From: Cyanobacteria bacterium UBA1186
Lineage (GTDB): Bacteria; Cyanobacteriota; Vampirovibrionia; Gastranaerophilales; Gastranaerophilaceae
NCBI GenBank assembly: GCA_002309875.1
Contig: DBYM01000063.1
Coordinates: 10,697-27,862 of the forward strand
DNA length: 17,166 nucleotides
Reading direction: 5' to 3'
The notes beneath the pieces are model-generated. The model was not told the DNA's origin, ran no database searches, and saw only the letters and a program-made list of their open reading frames with translations. The translations under genes were made by a program, and so were the position numbers. Every line of letters starts with the position of its first letter. Position 1 is the first letter of the stretch. This document shows positions 1 through 7,035 of the stretch, in pieces.

Positions 1-213
1 GCCATTAATGCAAACACAAAAAATCTGTCCGCTGAGACAGTTTCAAGTGTTAACATCAAGGGCTTTGACGATTTTCAGGATTCTGCATTGAATATTTATG
101 CTTCCTTGAATAACAAACAGACTGATGACAGCGAACTGTATTATAACATCAGGCTTTGGAAACATTTTTGCCAAAAGCAGATTGCTGCGGGTAATTTAGA
201 TATTGTCGTGTAA
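1..213 (+). CDS. 3' end of an unidentified protein, possibly MscS-like C-terminus
   Basis: An open frame runs from the first base for 70 codons without a stop and ends in TAA at 211-213; the 5' part lies outside the window. The stop overlaps the ribF start as TAATG, the arrangement of translationally coupled operon genes, which supports it being real. The visible stretch has an alternating beta-like section around GFDDFQDSALNIYASL, then a polar linker and a helix ending in hydrophobic NLDIVV. This loosely resembles the C-terminal cytoplasmic domain of small mechanosensitive channels (MscS family), where a DSSVNL-type strand precedes a final helix and a hydrophobic tail. That assignment is a guess. 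The coding status is fairly secure; the function is not. Confidence 0.6.
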   Translation, partial: AINANTKNLSAETVSSVNIKGFDDFQDSALNIYASLNNKQTDDSELYYNIRLWKHFCQKQIAAGNLDIVV

Positions 214-1082
214 TGGAAATTCTTAGTGCTGCAAATGATAATTTAAAAGGCATATCCGTAATTCTGGGTTTCTTTGACGGTATTCACAAAGGACATCGGG
301 AGGTTATTTCTTCTGCTTTAAAAACCGGGAGAAAAACGGCTCTTATAACTTTTAAAGAGTCGCCTGCCGTGTATTTCGGCAAAGATCCCGAATATATTTA
401 TCCAAGAAGTTATTCATATAAGTTAATTGAATCGCTTGGCGTTGATTATTTAATTGAGGCGGATTTTCAGGATATTGTTAATATTAAGGCAGAAGATTAT
501 CTTAGAGAATTGGCGGAAATTTATAAGCCCGTTTCAATATCAACGGGATTTAATTATACATTTGGCTATAACAGAGAGGGGACTCCCGAGATGTTAAAGG
601 ACGGCCAAAACAAGTACGGTTATGAGTATTATATGAGTGCTCCATGTACGGAAAATGGTGTAACAGTCAGTTCTACCTGTATTAAGACTTTTTTAAAAAA
701 AGGTGAAATATTAAGTGCAAATTCAATGCTCGGCGAGCCTTATACCATAACGGGAAAAGTCATATACGGAGAGCAGACGGGCAGAAAAATAGGTTTTCCG
801 ACTGCAAATATTAAGTACCCTGCAAATACGGTAAAAATCCCTTATGGTGTATATAAAGCAAAGGTTTCAGGCATGCCTGCAATAATGAACTTTGGTGTAA
901 AACCGACATTAAACGGTAGTTCTGAAGGGATAGAAGTTCATATCCCCGGTTTCGACGGAGATTTGTACGGCAAAGAGATAAGTATCAGCGTTTTTGAGAA
1001 AATAAGAGATGAGCGTAAGTTTGAAAGTATAGATGAACTTAAACTGCAAATCGGGAAGGATACGGAAGAATGCTTAAAGTAG
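213..1082 (+). CDS. ribF: Bifunctional riboflavin kinase / FAD synthetase
   Basis: RibF phosphorylates riboflavin to FMN and adenylylates FMN to FAD in the cytoplasm. The 289-residue protein is near the usual length of about 310. The N-terminal nucleotidyltransferase domain carries LGFFDGIHKGH (residues 18-28), matching the family's FDGVHxGH nucleotide-binding signature, and a TGFNYTFGYNREG segment (111-123) corresponding to the usual DFxFGxxxxG motif. The C-terminal flavokinase domain has GFPTAN (194-199), NFGVKPT (226-232) and a DLYGKEI...IRDERKF tail (250-280). Both halves are intact. The ATG overlaps the stop of the preceding gene (TAATG), and the 3' end overlaps the next gene by 13 bp, so the three genes look like one transcription unit. 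No FMN riboswitch is possible directly upstream because that DNA is coding. Confidence 0.95.
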   Translation: MEILSAANDNLKGISVILGFFDGIHKGHREVISSALKTGRKTALITFKESPAVYFGKDPEYIYPRSYSYKLIESLGVDYLIEADFQDIVNIKAEDYLRELAEIYKPVSISTGFNYTFGYNREGTPEMLKDGQNKYGYEYYMSAPCTENGVTVSSTCIKTFLKKGEILSANSMLGEPYTITGKVIYGEQTGRKIGFPTANIKYPANTVKIPYGVYKAKVSGMPAIMNFGVKPTLNGSSEGIEVHIPGFDGDLYGKEISISVFEKIRDERKFESIDELKLQIGKDTEECLK

Positions 1083-2029
1083 TGGTGATAGGGTATGGCG
1101 AGATGTTTACTAATCTTATTGCTGCGGCTCTTGACGCAAACTGTAATATTGTCGGTGTTTTGCGTAAGGAAATGATTAAATATCCTTCGTGGCTGCGGAA
1201 AATGAAGGATATCATTAACCCGTCAAAGGATTATAACTATATTAAGAGTTACAACCTGCCCGAAATCAAGGGGATTGATTCTGTAAACAGCGAGAAATTC
1301 AGGAGGAAACTGATTAAACTTAATCCTGATATTGTTCTCGTTGGCTCCTGGGGTGAAAAATTTGAGAAAGCGACTTATGATATTCCAAAAATAGCGACAA
1401 TTAATGCTCACCCTTCATTGCTGCCGAAGTACAGAGGGCCGAATCCGTATTTTTGGGTTATAAAAAATCAGGAGCAGGAATCGGGAATTACTCTGCATCT
1501 GATGGATAACGGGTTTGACACGGGCTCTATTCTTGCTCAGGAAGTTGTAAAAATTTACCCGTCGGATACGGGTGAAAGTCTGAAACAAAGAACTGTTCTG
1601 ACTGCAAGAGGTGCCGCCTGCGAACTTTTGAAAGCATTAAAGGAAGACATTATAATCCCGCTTAAACAAAGAGAAGATAAAGCGAGTTATTATTCTTATC
1701 CCGAAGATCTTGAATTAGATTTCAGGAACAAAACGGCAGAAGAAAATTATGCAACGGCAAGGGCTATTTATCCCTGGAGCAGAACATGGTTTTACCACGA
1801 CATAACCGCATTATCTCCAAACCCTAAGCACACCTCGGTTGAGAAGAATAAAACTCCCTGCAGAGAAGCCGGCATGGTTGCGGAAGTTGATTGCGAAGCA
1901 AAAACCCTCTCCGTGGTCTGCTCGGACAGAATGCTTTTGAAAATGGAGGTTGAGTTATACAAAAAGTGCGACCGTCCGTTCACGAAAAATTATATTAGGC
2001 GTGAAATCAAAGTCGGAGATATGATTTAA
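1070..2029 (+). CDS. Formyltransferase, methionyl-tRNA formyltransferase-like
   Basis: This 319-residue protein belongs to the 10-formyltetrahydrofolate-dependent formyltransferase superfamily. The catalytic triad is visible as N112, H114 and D150 in the contexts INAHPSLLPKYRG and NGFDTGSIL, equivalent to N108/H110/D146 of E. coli Fmt. The N-terminal half is a Rossmann-type domain. The C-terminal part (about 205-319) has the ASYY...DF...RAIYPWSRTWF pattern of the Fmt C-terminal domain. Length and domain order fit Fmt, which formylates initiator Met-tRNA. However, the substrate-loop sequence YRGPNPYFWVI differs from the canonical YRGAAPIQW, so a related formyltransferase acting on another amine (for example an amino sugar) is possible. 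Its ATG lies inside the 3' end of ribF in another frame, behind the purine-rich GGATACGGAAGA, implying translational coupling. Its stop overlaps the convergent aroB stop by 4 bp. Confidence 0.8.
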   Translation: MLKVVVIGYGEMFTNLIAAALDANCNIVGVLRKEMIKYPSWLRKMKDIINPSKDYNYIKSYNLPEIKGIDSVNSEKFRRKLIKLNPDIVLVGSWGEKFEKATYDIPKIATINAHPSLLPKYRGPNPYFWVIKNQEQESGITLHLMDNGFDTGSILAQEVVKIYPSDTGESLKQRTVLTARGAACELLKALKEDIIIPLKQREDKASYYSYPEDLELDFRNKTAEENYATARAIYPWSRTWFYHDITALSPNPKHTSVEKNKTPCREAGMVAEVDCEAKTLSVVCSDRMLLKMEVELYKKCDRPFTKNYIRREIKVGDMI

Positions 2030-3093
2030 AATTTGCCTAAAAGGTCTTTGGGAGTTATTTTTACTTCCTTAACTTTTCTCTTGTCACACGGAAGGATAAA
2101 AATAATTTTTTCCTGTTTTGCCTTTTTATCTCTTTTCATCATCTCAATGATTTCTTCGGGCTTGTACTTCGGCGTTTCTTCCTTAAAGCCGTATTTTGTC
2201 AGTAAATCGAGTGAAAGCCTGTAATAAGAATAAGAAATCCTGTTTTCTTGGTAGGCAAGTTTCAGTACAAAAAAGATCCCCTGAATGACGGCTTCTCCGT
2301 GCGTATATTTTTTAAATTTACTCAGAGATTCAATTGCGTGAGCAAAAGTGTGTCCGAAATTAAGAATTTTTCTGAGTTTCGCTTCTTTTTCGTCCTGATT
2401 TACTACTGAAATCTTCAAATCAAGGCAGTATTCTATAATTCTGCATAACGTAATCGGGTCTCTTTCCTGAAGCCTTTCGGCGCACAAAGTCAGATATTCA
2501 AACAGAAAAATAGGTTTGGAATATTCGCAGTTGTCCTCTATAAATGCGTATTTTAAGATTTCTCCGAGGCCTGAATTGTATTGGCGTCTGTTTAATGTTT
2601 CAAGAAAATTTATGTTAATAAAAACCCTGCTCGGCTGATAGAAAGTTCCGACCAGATTTTTGTAATTATCCAAATCTATTGCTGTCTTCCCGCCGACTGA
2701 AGAATCAACCATAGCAAGCAGAGTCGTCGGGACTTGTATGTAATCAATTCCTCTCATATAAGTTGATGCTGCAAAACCTGCAATGTCACCGACAACTCCT
2801 CCCCCGATTGCGATAATTATGTCAGAGCGGGTTAATCCGAGTTCTGCAGCCTTTTGAAGAATTTTTATATAATTTTTGAAATTCTTTTCTCTTTCTCCGT
2901 CATTAAGGATAAAAAGTTCATCGGGATTAAGGTTTAGTTTTGTTTTGTACAGACCGTAAACTTTTTTTGAAATAACAATAAGCCTTTTCTGACCATAGGT
3001 AAACGCATTCAAATCTTCGACAAGTTTTGAAAACTCGTCGTTTGAAATTATTATGTCATATCCGTTTGCATCAACTGTCAGCGTCTGTTTCAT
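2026..3093 (-). CDS. aroB: 3-dehydroquinate synthase
   Basis: AroB converts DAHP to 3-dehydroquinate, the second step of the shikimate pathway, using NAD and a divalent metal. The 355-residue protein has the full family signature: NDGEREK (64-70), the glycine-rich NAD site AIGGGVVGD (95-103), VPTTLLAMVDSSVGGKT (121-137), and metal ligands E178, H248 (LNFGHTFAHAIE) and H265 (THGEAV). It is the last gene of the aroC-aroK-aroB operon: its ATG lies 23 bp inside the end of aroK, with a GGGA Shine-Dalgarno 7 nt upstream. Its TAA overlaps the stop of the convergent formyltransferase gene by 4 bp, with no terminator hairpin between them. Confidence 0.96.
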   Translation of the reverse strand: MKQTLTVDANGYDIIISNDEFSKLVEDLNAFTYGQKRLIVISKKVYGLYKTKLNLNPDELFILNDGEREKNFKNYIKILQKAAELGLTRSDIIIAIGGGVVGDIAGFAASTYMRGIDYIQVPTTLLAMVDSSVGGKTAIDLDNYKNLVGTFYQPSRVFININFLETLNRRQYNSGLGEILKYAFIEDNCEYSKPIFLFEYLTLCAERLQERDPITLCRIIEYCLDLKISVVNQDEKEAKLRKILNFGHTFAHAIESLSKFKKYTHGEAVIQGIFFVLKLAYQENRISYSYYRLSLDLLTKYGFKEETPKYKPEEIIEMMKRDKKAKQEKIIFILPCDKRKVKEVKITPKDLLGKF

Positions 3094-3595
3094 TCATACT
3101 TCCCAATATAATATCGACAATATCTTCAGCGTCCGTATTTGTTGTATCGATAGTACAATGCGCTTTTTTGTAATTGTCTTCCCTCTTTTTCAAAAGCCTT
3201 TCGAGTGCACCCTTCGGATTATCAACCTGAAGGAGCGGTCTTGTACTGTCCCCCGATAATCTATAATATAATACATCAAGGTCAGATTTCAAATAAAAAA
3301 CTTTCCCGAAATTTAGCAAAGTCGCTCTGTTATCGGGGTTTTCAAAAGCCCCTCCGCCAACCGATATGATTTTGTGTTTTCCGTTGCAAACGAGTTTTAT
3401 TGTATCGTATTCGAGTTTGCGGAAATAATCTTCTGAAAACTTTTCAAAGATTTCCGAGATTTTAAGTCCCTGAGTTTTTTCAATCAGAGAATCGGTATCA
3501 ATAAAGGTATAATCGGTGAGTTTTTCCGCAAGAAGGCTTCCGATTGTGGTTTTTCCGCTTGCGGGCATTCCGACAAGAACGATGTTATATTCCAT
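3071..3595 (-). CDS. aroK: Shikimate kinase
   Basis: Shikimate kinase phosphorylates the 3-hydroxyl of shikimate with ATP, the fifth step of chorismate synthesis. The 174-residue protein is normal size. It shows the Walker A loop GMPASGKT (9-16), the DTD shikimate/Mg site (D33, D35), R59 in the FRK motif, the GGGA loop (80-83), the lid arginine in TRPLL (R119) and a second arginine in KKREDNY (R138). All key residues are present. The ATG sits 11 bp inside the end of aroC with a GAAGG Shine-Dalgarno 6 nt upstream. The 3' end overlaps aroB by 23 bp, so the three enzymes are probably made from one message by coupled translation. Confidence 0.95.
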   Translation of the reverse strand: MEYNIVLVGMPASGKTTIGSLLAEKLTDYTFIDTDSLIEKTQGLKISEIFEKFSEDYFRKLEYDTIKLVCNGKHKIISVGGGAFENPDNRATLLNFGKVFYLKSDLDVLYYRLSGDSTRPLLQVDNPKGALERLLKKREDNYKKAHCTIDTTNTDAEDIVDIILGSMNETDADS

Positions 3596-4757
3596 AATGT
3601 GCCTTCATTTCCGTTAAACTGTCTCCCCCGATTTTTGAGAGCAATTCGTCCGCAATGATTATTGCTGCTCTTGCTTCGGCAACAATGGCGCAGGCCGGAA
3701 CGGCACATACGTCAGAGCGTTCAAAATGAGCATTTGCGGGAGACATATCCTTTAAATCCACTGTTGCAAGTGATTTTTTCATAGTCGGAATAGGCTTCAT
3801 TGTTCCTTTTATTACAATGGCTTCCCCGTTGGAAATCCCGCCTTCAATTCCGCCTGCATTGTTTGTGTTTCTGTATATCGATTTATCTCTTGCAACAAAA
3901 ATCTCGTCATGCATTTTAGAGCCCGGAAGAGATGCAGAATCAACTCCTGCGCCGATTTCAACCGCTTTAACCGCAGGAATACTCATAACCGCCTGAGCAA
4001 GCCTTCCGTCAAGAGCCATATCCCAATGTACATAAGAGCCTAAGCCGACGGGAATGTTTCCGAATATTACTTCAAACTTTCCGCCCAAAGTGTCCCCTTC
4101 CTGTGCCGCATCATCAATGGCTTTGCGCATTCTGTCGGCGGTCAGGTCATCTGCGCACATAACGTTTGACTGTTCGGCTTTTTCCTTTATAAGGGTATAT
4201 GTTTTGGGGTAGAAATCGAGTTTTACGTTTCCGATTTGGATAACGTGCGAAAAACCAAGGATTCCGAATTCTTTAAGGATTTGTTTTGCAATCGAGCCCA
4301 CTGCAACTTCTATGGCGGTTTTGCGGGCACTTGAACGCTCCAATACATCTCTTAAATCCGCAAGATTGTATTTTTTTGAGCCTGCATAATCGGCATGCCC
4401 GGGGCGGACTTTTGTAAAGGATTTTTCTTCAAGTTTTCTCAGTGCTTCTTCGGTCGGATATTCGAGTTTTTCTACTGCCATGACATCTTCCCAGTTGGCA
4501 TAATCGTTATTTTTAATTTCAAGGCAAATGGGCGCACCAGTGGTTTTTCCCTGCCTAATTCCCGATTTTATTTCCACCGTATCATGCTCAATCTTCATTC
4601 TCTCGCCTCTGCCATAGCCCTGCTGACGGCGTGCAAGATCGGAATTGATTATCGCAGCCTTAATTCTTATACCTGCCGGAACTCCCTCGATTATGGCATT
4701 TAAACATTTACCATGGCTTTCTCCGGACGTTAAAAATCTGAATTTTTTCATCCCCAT
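3585..4757 (-). CDS. aroC: Chorismate synthase
   Basis: AroC eliminates phosphate from EPSP to give chorismate, using reduced FMN. From the chosen start the protein has 390 residues. It carries the family motifs SGESHG (11-16, with H15), RRQQGYGRG (43-51), RPGHAD (118-123, with H121), RSSARKT (141-147), GGIEGGISNG (302-311) and the RSDVCAVPA region (347-355). The frame opens further upstream at a TTG (4778), but that extension runs through a TATAAT box and is not like the family. I prefer ATG at 4757, or ATG two codons later at 4751, which would give the usual MKKFRFLTSG beginning. There is no Shine-Dalgarno before 4757, and a consensus -10 box ends 6 nt upstream, so the message may be leaderless. 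It heads the aroC-aroK-aroB operon. Confidence 0.94.
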   Translation of the reverse strand: MGMKKFRFLTSGESHGKCLNAIIEGVPAGIRIKAAIINSDLARRQQGYGRGERMKIEHDTVEIKSGIRQGKTTGAPICLEIKNNDYANWEDVMAVEKLEYPTEEALRKLEEKSFTKVRPGHADYAGSKKYNLADLRDVLERSSARKTAIEVAVGSIAKQILKEFGILGFSHVIQIGNVKLDFYPKTYTLIKEKAEQSNVMCADDLTADRMRKAIDDAAQEGDTLGGKFEVIFGNIPVGLGSYVHWDMALDGRLAQAVMSIPAVKAVEIGAGVDSASLPGSKMHDEIFVARDKSIYRNTNNAGGIEGGISNGEAIVIKGTMKPIPTMKKSLATVDLKDMSPANAHFERSDVCAVPACAIVAEARAAIIIADELLSKIGGDSLTEMKAHYGI

Positions 4758-4763
4758 AGCAAT

Positions 4764-4792
4764 ATTATATAAAAACAAAAATTTTTATACAA
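4764..4792 (-). promoter_or_regulatory. Predicted promoter of the aroCKB operon
   Basis: On the minus strand a TTGTAT element (4792-4787) is separated by 17 bp from a perfect TATAAT (4769-4764). Six bases follow before the ATG at 4757, so the expected transcription start falls at or next to the first base of aroC. The -35 box abuts the palindrome that probably ends the upstream unit. Confidence 0.65.
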
Positions 4793-4793
4793 C

Positions 4794-4826
4794 AAAGAGG
4801 ATATTGATACTATCAATATCCTCTTT
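4794..4826 (-). terminator. 33-bp perfect palindrome, probable intrinsic terminator
   Basis: Two perfect 16-bp arms (AAAGAGGATATTGATA and its reverse complement) flank a single C. Folded as RNA this gives a long stem with a 3-base or larger loop. It lies 17 bp beyond the stop of the small exported protein gene. On the minus strand it is followed by a T-rich TTGTTGTAT run rather than a pure U-tract; on the plus strand the right arm ends in TTTTG. It is best read as the terminator of the ispG unit. An operator for a dimeric regulator of the adjacent aroC promoter is an alternative. Confidence 0.65.
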
Positions 4827-4843
4827 TGTATTAAATCTGTTTA

Positions 4844-5155
4844 TTACAAATCTTTGAATGACGGTGATGCCTGAATATCGTGGTGAATTCTGTCAGCGCT
4901 GTCAATTGACGGGTCGATATATCCGAAAACACTCTTATAGAATTTTACCAAACCGTTTGATTTTTTGTTATACAAAGGCTCAATCGGTTTGCCCGTTGCT
5001 CTGTTCTTGAGCGTAAACGTTTCTTCTGCCGTGAGTTCGGAGTATCCGGAATTAATCATATATTCCGCATCTGTAACTTCATCTACCGCAACTGCAGAAT
5101 AAGCAGGAACGGTAACAAATGCCAAAAGTGCTAAAAGTAATAAATTTCTCTTCAT
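4844..5155 (-). CDS. Small exported protein of unknown function
   Basis: The 103-residue product begins with a clear Sec signal: a positive MKR start, a Leu/Ala-rich core (about residues 4-14) and an AYS-A type cleavage site near residue 20-21. There is no lipobox cysteine, so it should be released to the periplasm or outside. The mature part of about 83 residues is polar and charged, with no cysteine and no transmembrane segment. I do not recognise the family. It follows ispG by 20 bp on the same strand, with an AGGA Shine-Dalgarno just before the ATG, so the two are likely cotranscribed. A 33-bp palindrome closes the unit downstream. The signal peptide, RBS and terminator make it a credible gene. 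Confidence 0.75.
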   Translation of the reverse strand: MKRNLLLLALLAFVTVPAYSAVAVDEVTDAEYMINSGYSELTAEETFTLKNRATGKPIEPLYNKKSNGLVKFYKSVFGYIDPSIDSADRIHHDIQASPSFKDL

Positions 5156-5175
5156 AACGTCCTATCTTATTTAAA

Positions 5176-6231
5176 CTAACCGTACGTTTCCATTATAATC
5201 TTTTCTAATGAATTAATCAAGTCGGTTTCCTTAACTCTTGCGATAATCTCTCCTTTTTTGAAGATATAACCTTCACCGATTGCCCCTGCAATTCCGAAAT
5301 CAGCATGCTTTGCCTCCCCCGGGCCGTTAACGGGACAACCCATTACTGCAATCGTAATCGGAAGGTCAAGATTTTTGAATTTTTCTTCAACTTTTTTTGC
5401 AAGGCCGATAAGGTCTATTTGAGTTCTTCCGCATGTCGGGCATGAAATAAAATTTATTCCTTTTTTTCTGAGATTAAGTGCTTTCAGAATTCCGAAACCT
5501 GCTTCAACTTCTTCAACGGGATTTTCCGTCAGCGAAACTCTTATTGTATCTCCGATACCCTGACTAAGAAGTGTTCCGAGTCCTACGGAGGATTTAATCA
5601 GACCCGATTTCAGCGTTCCTGCTTCCGTAACTCCCAAATGAAGCGGGTAATCGATTATTTTTGAAACTTTTTGGTAGGCTTCTATTGTTGTCGGAACGTC
5701 AGATGATTTAAGCGATAATTTTATGTCGTAGAAATTCAAATCTTCAAGGATTTCGATATGGCGCAGGGCACTCTTAATCATTTTTTCGCTCAGAGGCAGG
5801 TCAAGTTCCGCAAACTCTTTTTCAAGCGAGCCTGCGTTAATCCCTATTCTTATCGGAATATTATGTGCTTTTGCTTCCTGAACAACTTTTACCGTGTGTT
5901 CTTTTCTGCCTATATTTCCCGGATTTATTCTCAGAGCATTAATCCCGTTTTCAATACATTTCAGTGCAAGCCTGTAATCAAAATGTATATCCGCAACGAG
6001 CGGAATCGGAGATTTTGCAGCTATGTCTTTAATCGCTTCTGCAGCATCTTTGTTCAGAACTGCAAGCCTTGCAATTTCGCACCCTGCCGATGCCAATTCT
6101 CCAATCTGGTCAAGTGTTTTGGCAATATCTCTTGTGTCCGTGTTGCACATTGATTGAACGCTTATCGGAGCATCACCGCCGATTTTTACATTACCGACAG
6201 AAATTTGTTTTGTTTTTCGTCTGTTTATCAT
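5176..6231 (-). CDS. ispG: 4-hydroxy-3-methylbut-2-enyl diphosphate synthase (GcpE/IspG)
   Basis: IspG is the iron-sulfur enzyme that reduces MEcPP to HMBPP, the penultimate step of the MEP isoprenoid pathway. From ATG at 6231 the protein has 351 residues, the size of the short bacterial form without the plant-type insert. The N-terminal TIM barrel begins with VGNVKIGGDAPISVQSM. The 4Fe-4S ligands C264, C267 (SCPTCGRT) and C299 (VMGCPVNGPGE), plus the partner E306, are all present. The frame remains open 47 codons further upstream, but that stretch lacks family similarity and runs over the divergent gene, so the shorter start is chosen. No Shine-Dalgarno precedes it; an extended -10 box ends 7 nt before the ATG. 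A small exported protein gene follows in the same unit. Confidence 0.95.
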   Translation of the reverse strand: MINRRKTKQISVGNVKIGGDAPISVQSMCNTDTRDIAKTLDQIGELASAGCEIARLAVLNKDAAEAIKDIAAKSPIPLVADIHFDYRLALKCIENGINALRINPGNIGRKEHTVKVVQEAKAHNIPIRIGINAGSLEKEFAELDLPLSEKMIKSALRHIEILEDLNFYDIKLSLKSSDVPTTIEAYQKVSKIIDYPLHLGVTEAGTLKSGLIKSSVGLGTLLSQGIGDTIRVSLTENPVEEVEAGFGILKALNLRKKGINFISCPTCGRTQIDLIGLAKKVEEKFKNLDLPITIAVMGCPVNGPGEAKHADFGIAGAIGEGYIFKKGEIIARVKETDLINSLEKIIMETYG

Positions 6232-6238
6232 AGAATTA

Positions 6239-6267
6239 ATTATATCACAATGACTAATCCGTTTTAA
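6239..6267 (-). promoter_or_regulatory. Predicted extended -10 promoter of ispG
   Basis: On the minus strand TGATATAAT forms an extended -10 (TGnTATAAT, hexamer 6244-6239), with a weak TTAAAA 17 bp upstream (6267-6262). Seven bases separate the hexamer from the ispG ATG, so transcription probably starts at the start codon or within a few bases of it. Confidence 0.6.
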
Positions 6268-6283
6268 ATTAAGGAGAAATGCT

Positions 6284-7030
6284 ATGAGAATAGGTGTAAT
6301 TTCTGATATCCACGGTAATATGGAGGCTCTGAGTGCCGTAATGCGTGACATTGAAGCACAGGAGTGCGACAAAGTATTTGTACTCGGTGATTATGCAATG
6401 GCAGGCCCGAACCCCGAAATCGTTGTTGATTGGTTTATGGAGAGAAAAGATGACCCGAAATTTACGCTTATTCAGGGAAATACGGATTTGATGATTGCTG
6501 ATTATAACGAGGAAACGTATGAAACTCTGAAAGGTCTTGCACCTGTTATGGCAGAGGCTTTAAAATATGATGCCGAACTTTTAACAAATGTTCAGAAAAG
6601 TTTCTTAAAGGAACTCCCGATGCAGTTAGAAGTTCAGGAAGGCGGCGTTAAGATACTTTTGGTACACGGCTCTCCGAGAAAAAATAACGAGGACATTTTA
6701 CCCGATACCCCTATGGAAACCGTCGAGGAAATGCTCGTAAATGTTGAAGCACCCGTTGTACTTTGCGGGCATACACATATTCCGTGCGGATTTCAGACCA
6801 CAAAGAAACAAACGGTCGTTAATGTCGGAAGTGTCGGAAGACCGTTTACCGAAAAACCTCAGGCATGCTGGCTGAGACTGACTATTGAAGATGACGGTAA
6901 ATGTATTTTTGAACACAGATTTGTTAAGTACGAAAAAGAAATTGCGGCCGATGCAATGAGAAAACAAAAATTTGTCGGTGCCGAAAAATTGGCACAAACA
7001 TTGCTTGAGCCGAAAATGAGACATTTCTAA
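6284..7030 (+). CDS. Metallophosphoesterase family protein (YfcE/MJ0936-like)
   Basis: This 248-residue protein is a calcineurin-like phosphoesterase. The five dimetal motifs appear in order: DIH (D8, H10), GD (35-36), GNTD (65-68), HGS (H128) and GHTH (162-165), followed by NVGSVGRPF, typical of the bacterial YfcE/MJ0936 group that hydrolyses phosphodiester or phosphomonoester model substrates. The physiological substrate cannot be told from sequence. There is no signal peptide, so it is cytoplasmic. The roughly 50 residues after the core (about 198-248) form a basic helical tail. The ATG has a strong AAGGAG 7 nt upstream. It is divergent from ispG (52 bp between starts) and convergent with proS, with only 5 bp between stop codons. 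Confidence 0.9.
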   Translation: MRIGVISDIHGNMEALSAVMRDIEAQECDKVFVLGDYAMAGPNPEIVVDWFMERKDDPKFTLIQGNTDLMIADYNEETYETLKGLAPVMAEALKYDAELLTNVQKSFLKELPMQLEVQEGGVKILLVHGSPRKNNEDILPDTPMETVEEMLVNVEAPVVLCGHTHIPCGFQTTKKQTVVNVGSVGRPFTEKPQACWLRLTIEDDGKCIFEHRFVKYEKEIAADAMRKQKFVGAEKLAQTLLEPKMRHF

Positions 7031-7035
7031 CGGAC

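Noticed and set aside
4395..4703. 102-codon plus-strand open frame inside aroC
   Set aside because: It is antisense to the conserved aroC coding sequence and has no supporting signals.
4758..4778. TTG start of aroC at 4778
   Set aside because: The added residues are encoded by the -10 box region and are absent from the family pattern.
6232..6372. N-terminal extension of ispG by 47 codons
   Set aside because: The extra residues are not IspG-like, run over the divergent gene and its RBS, and contain the predicted ispG -10 box; ATG 6231 gives the normal protein.
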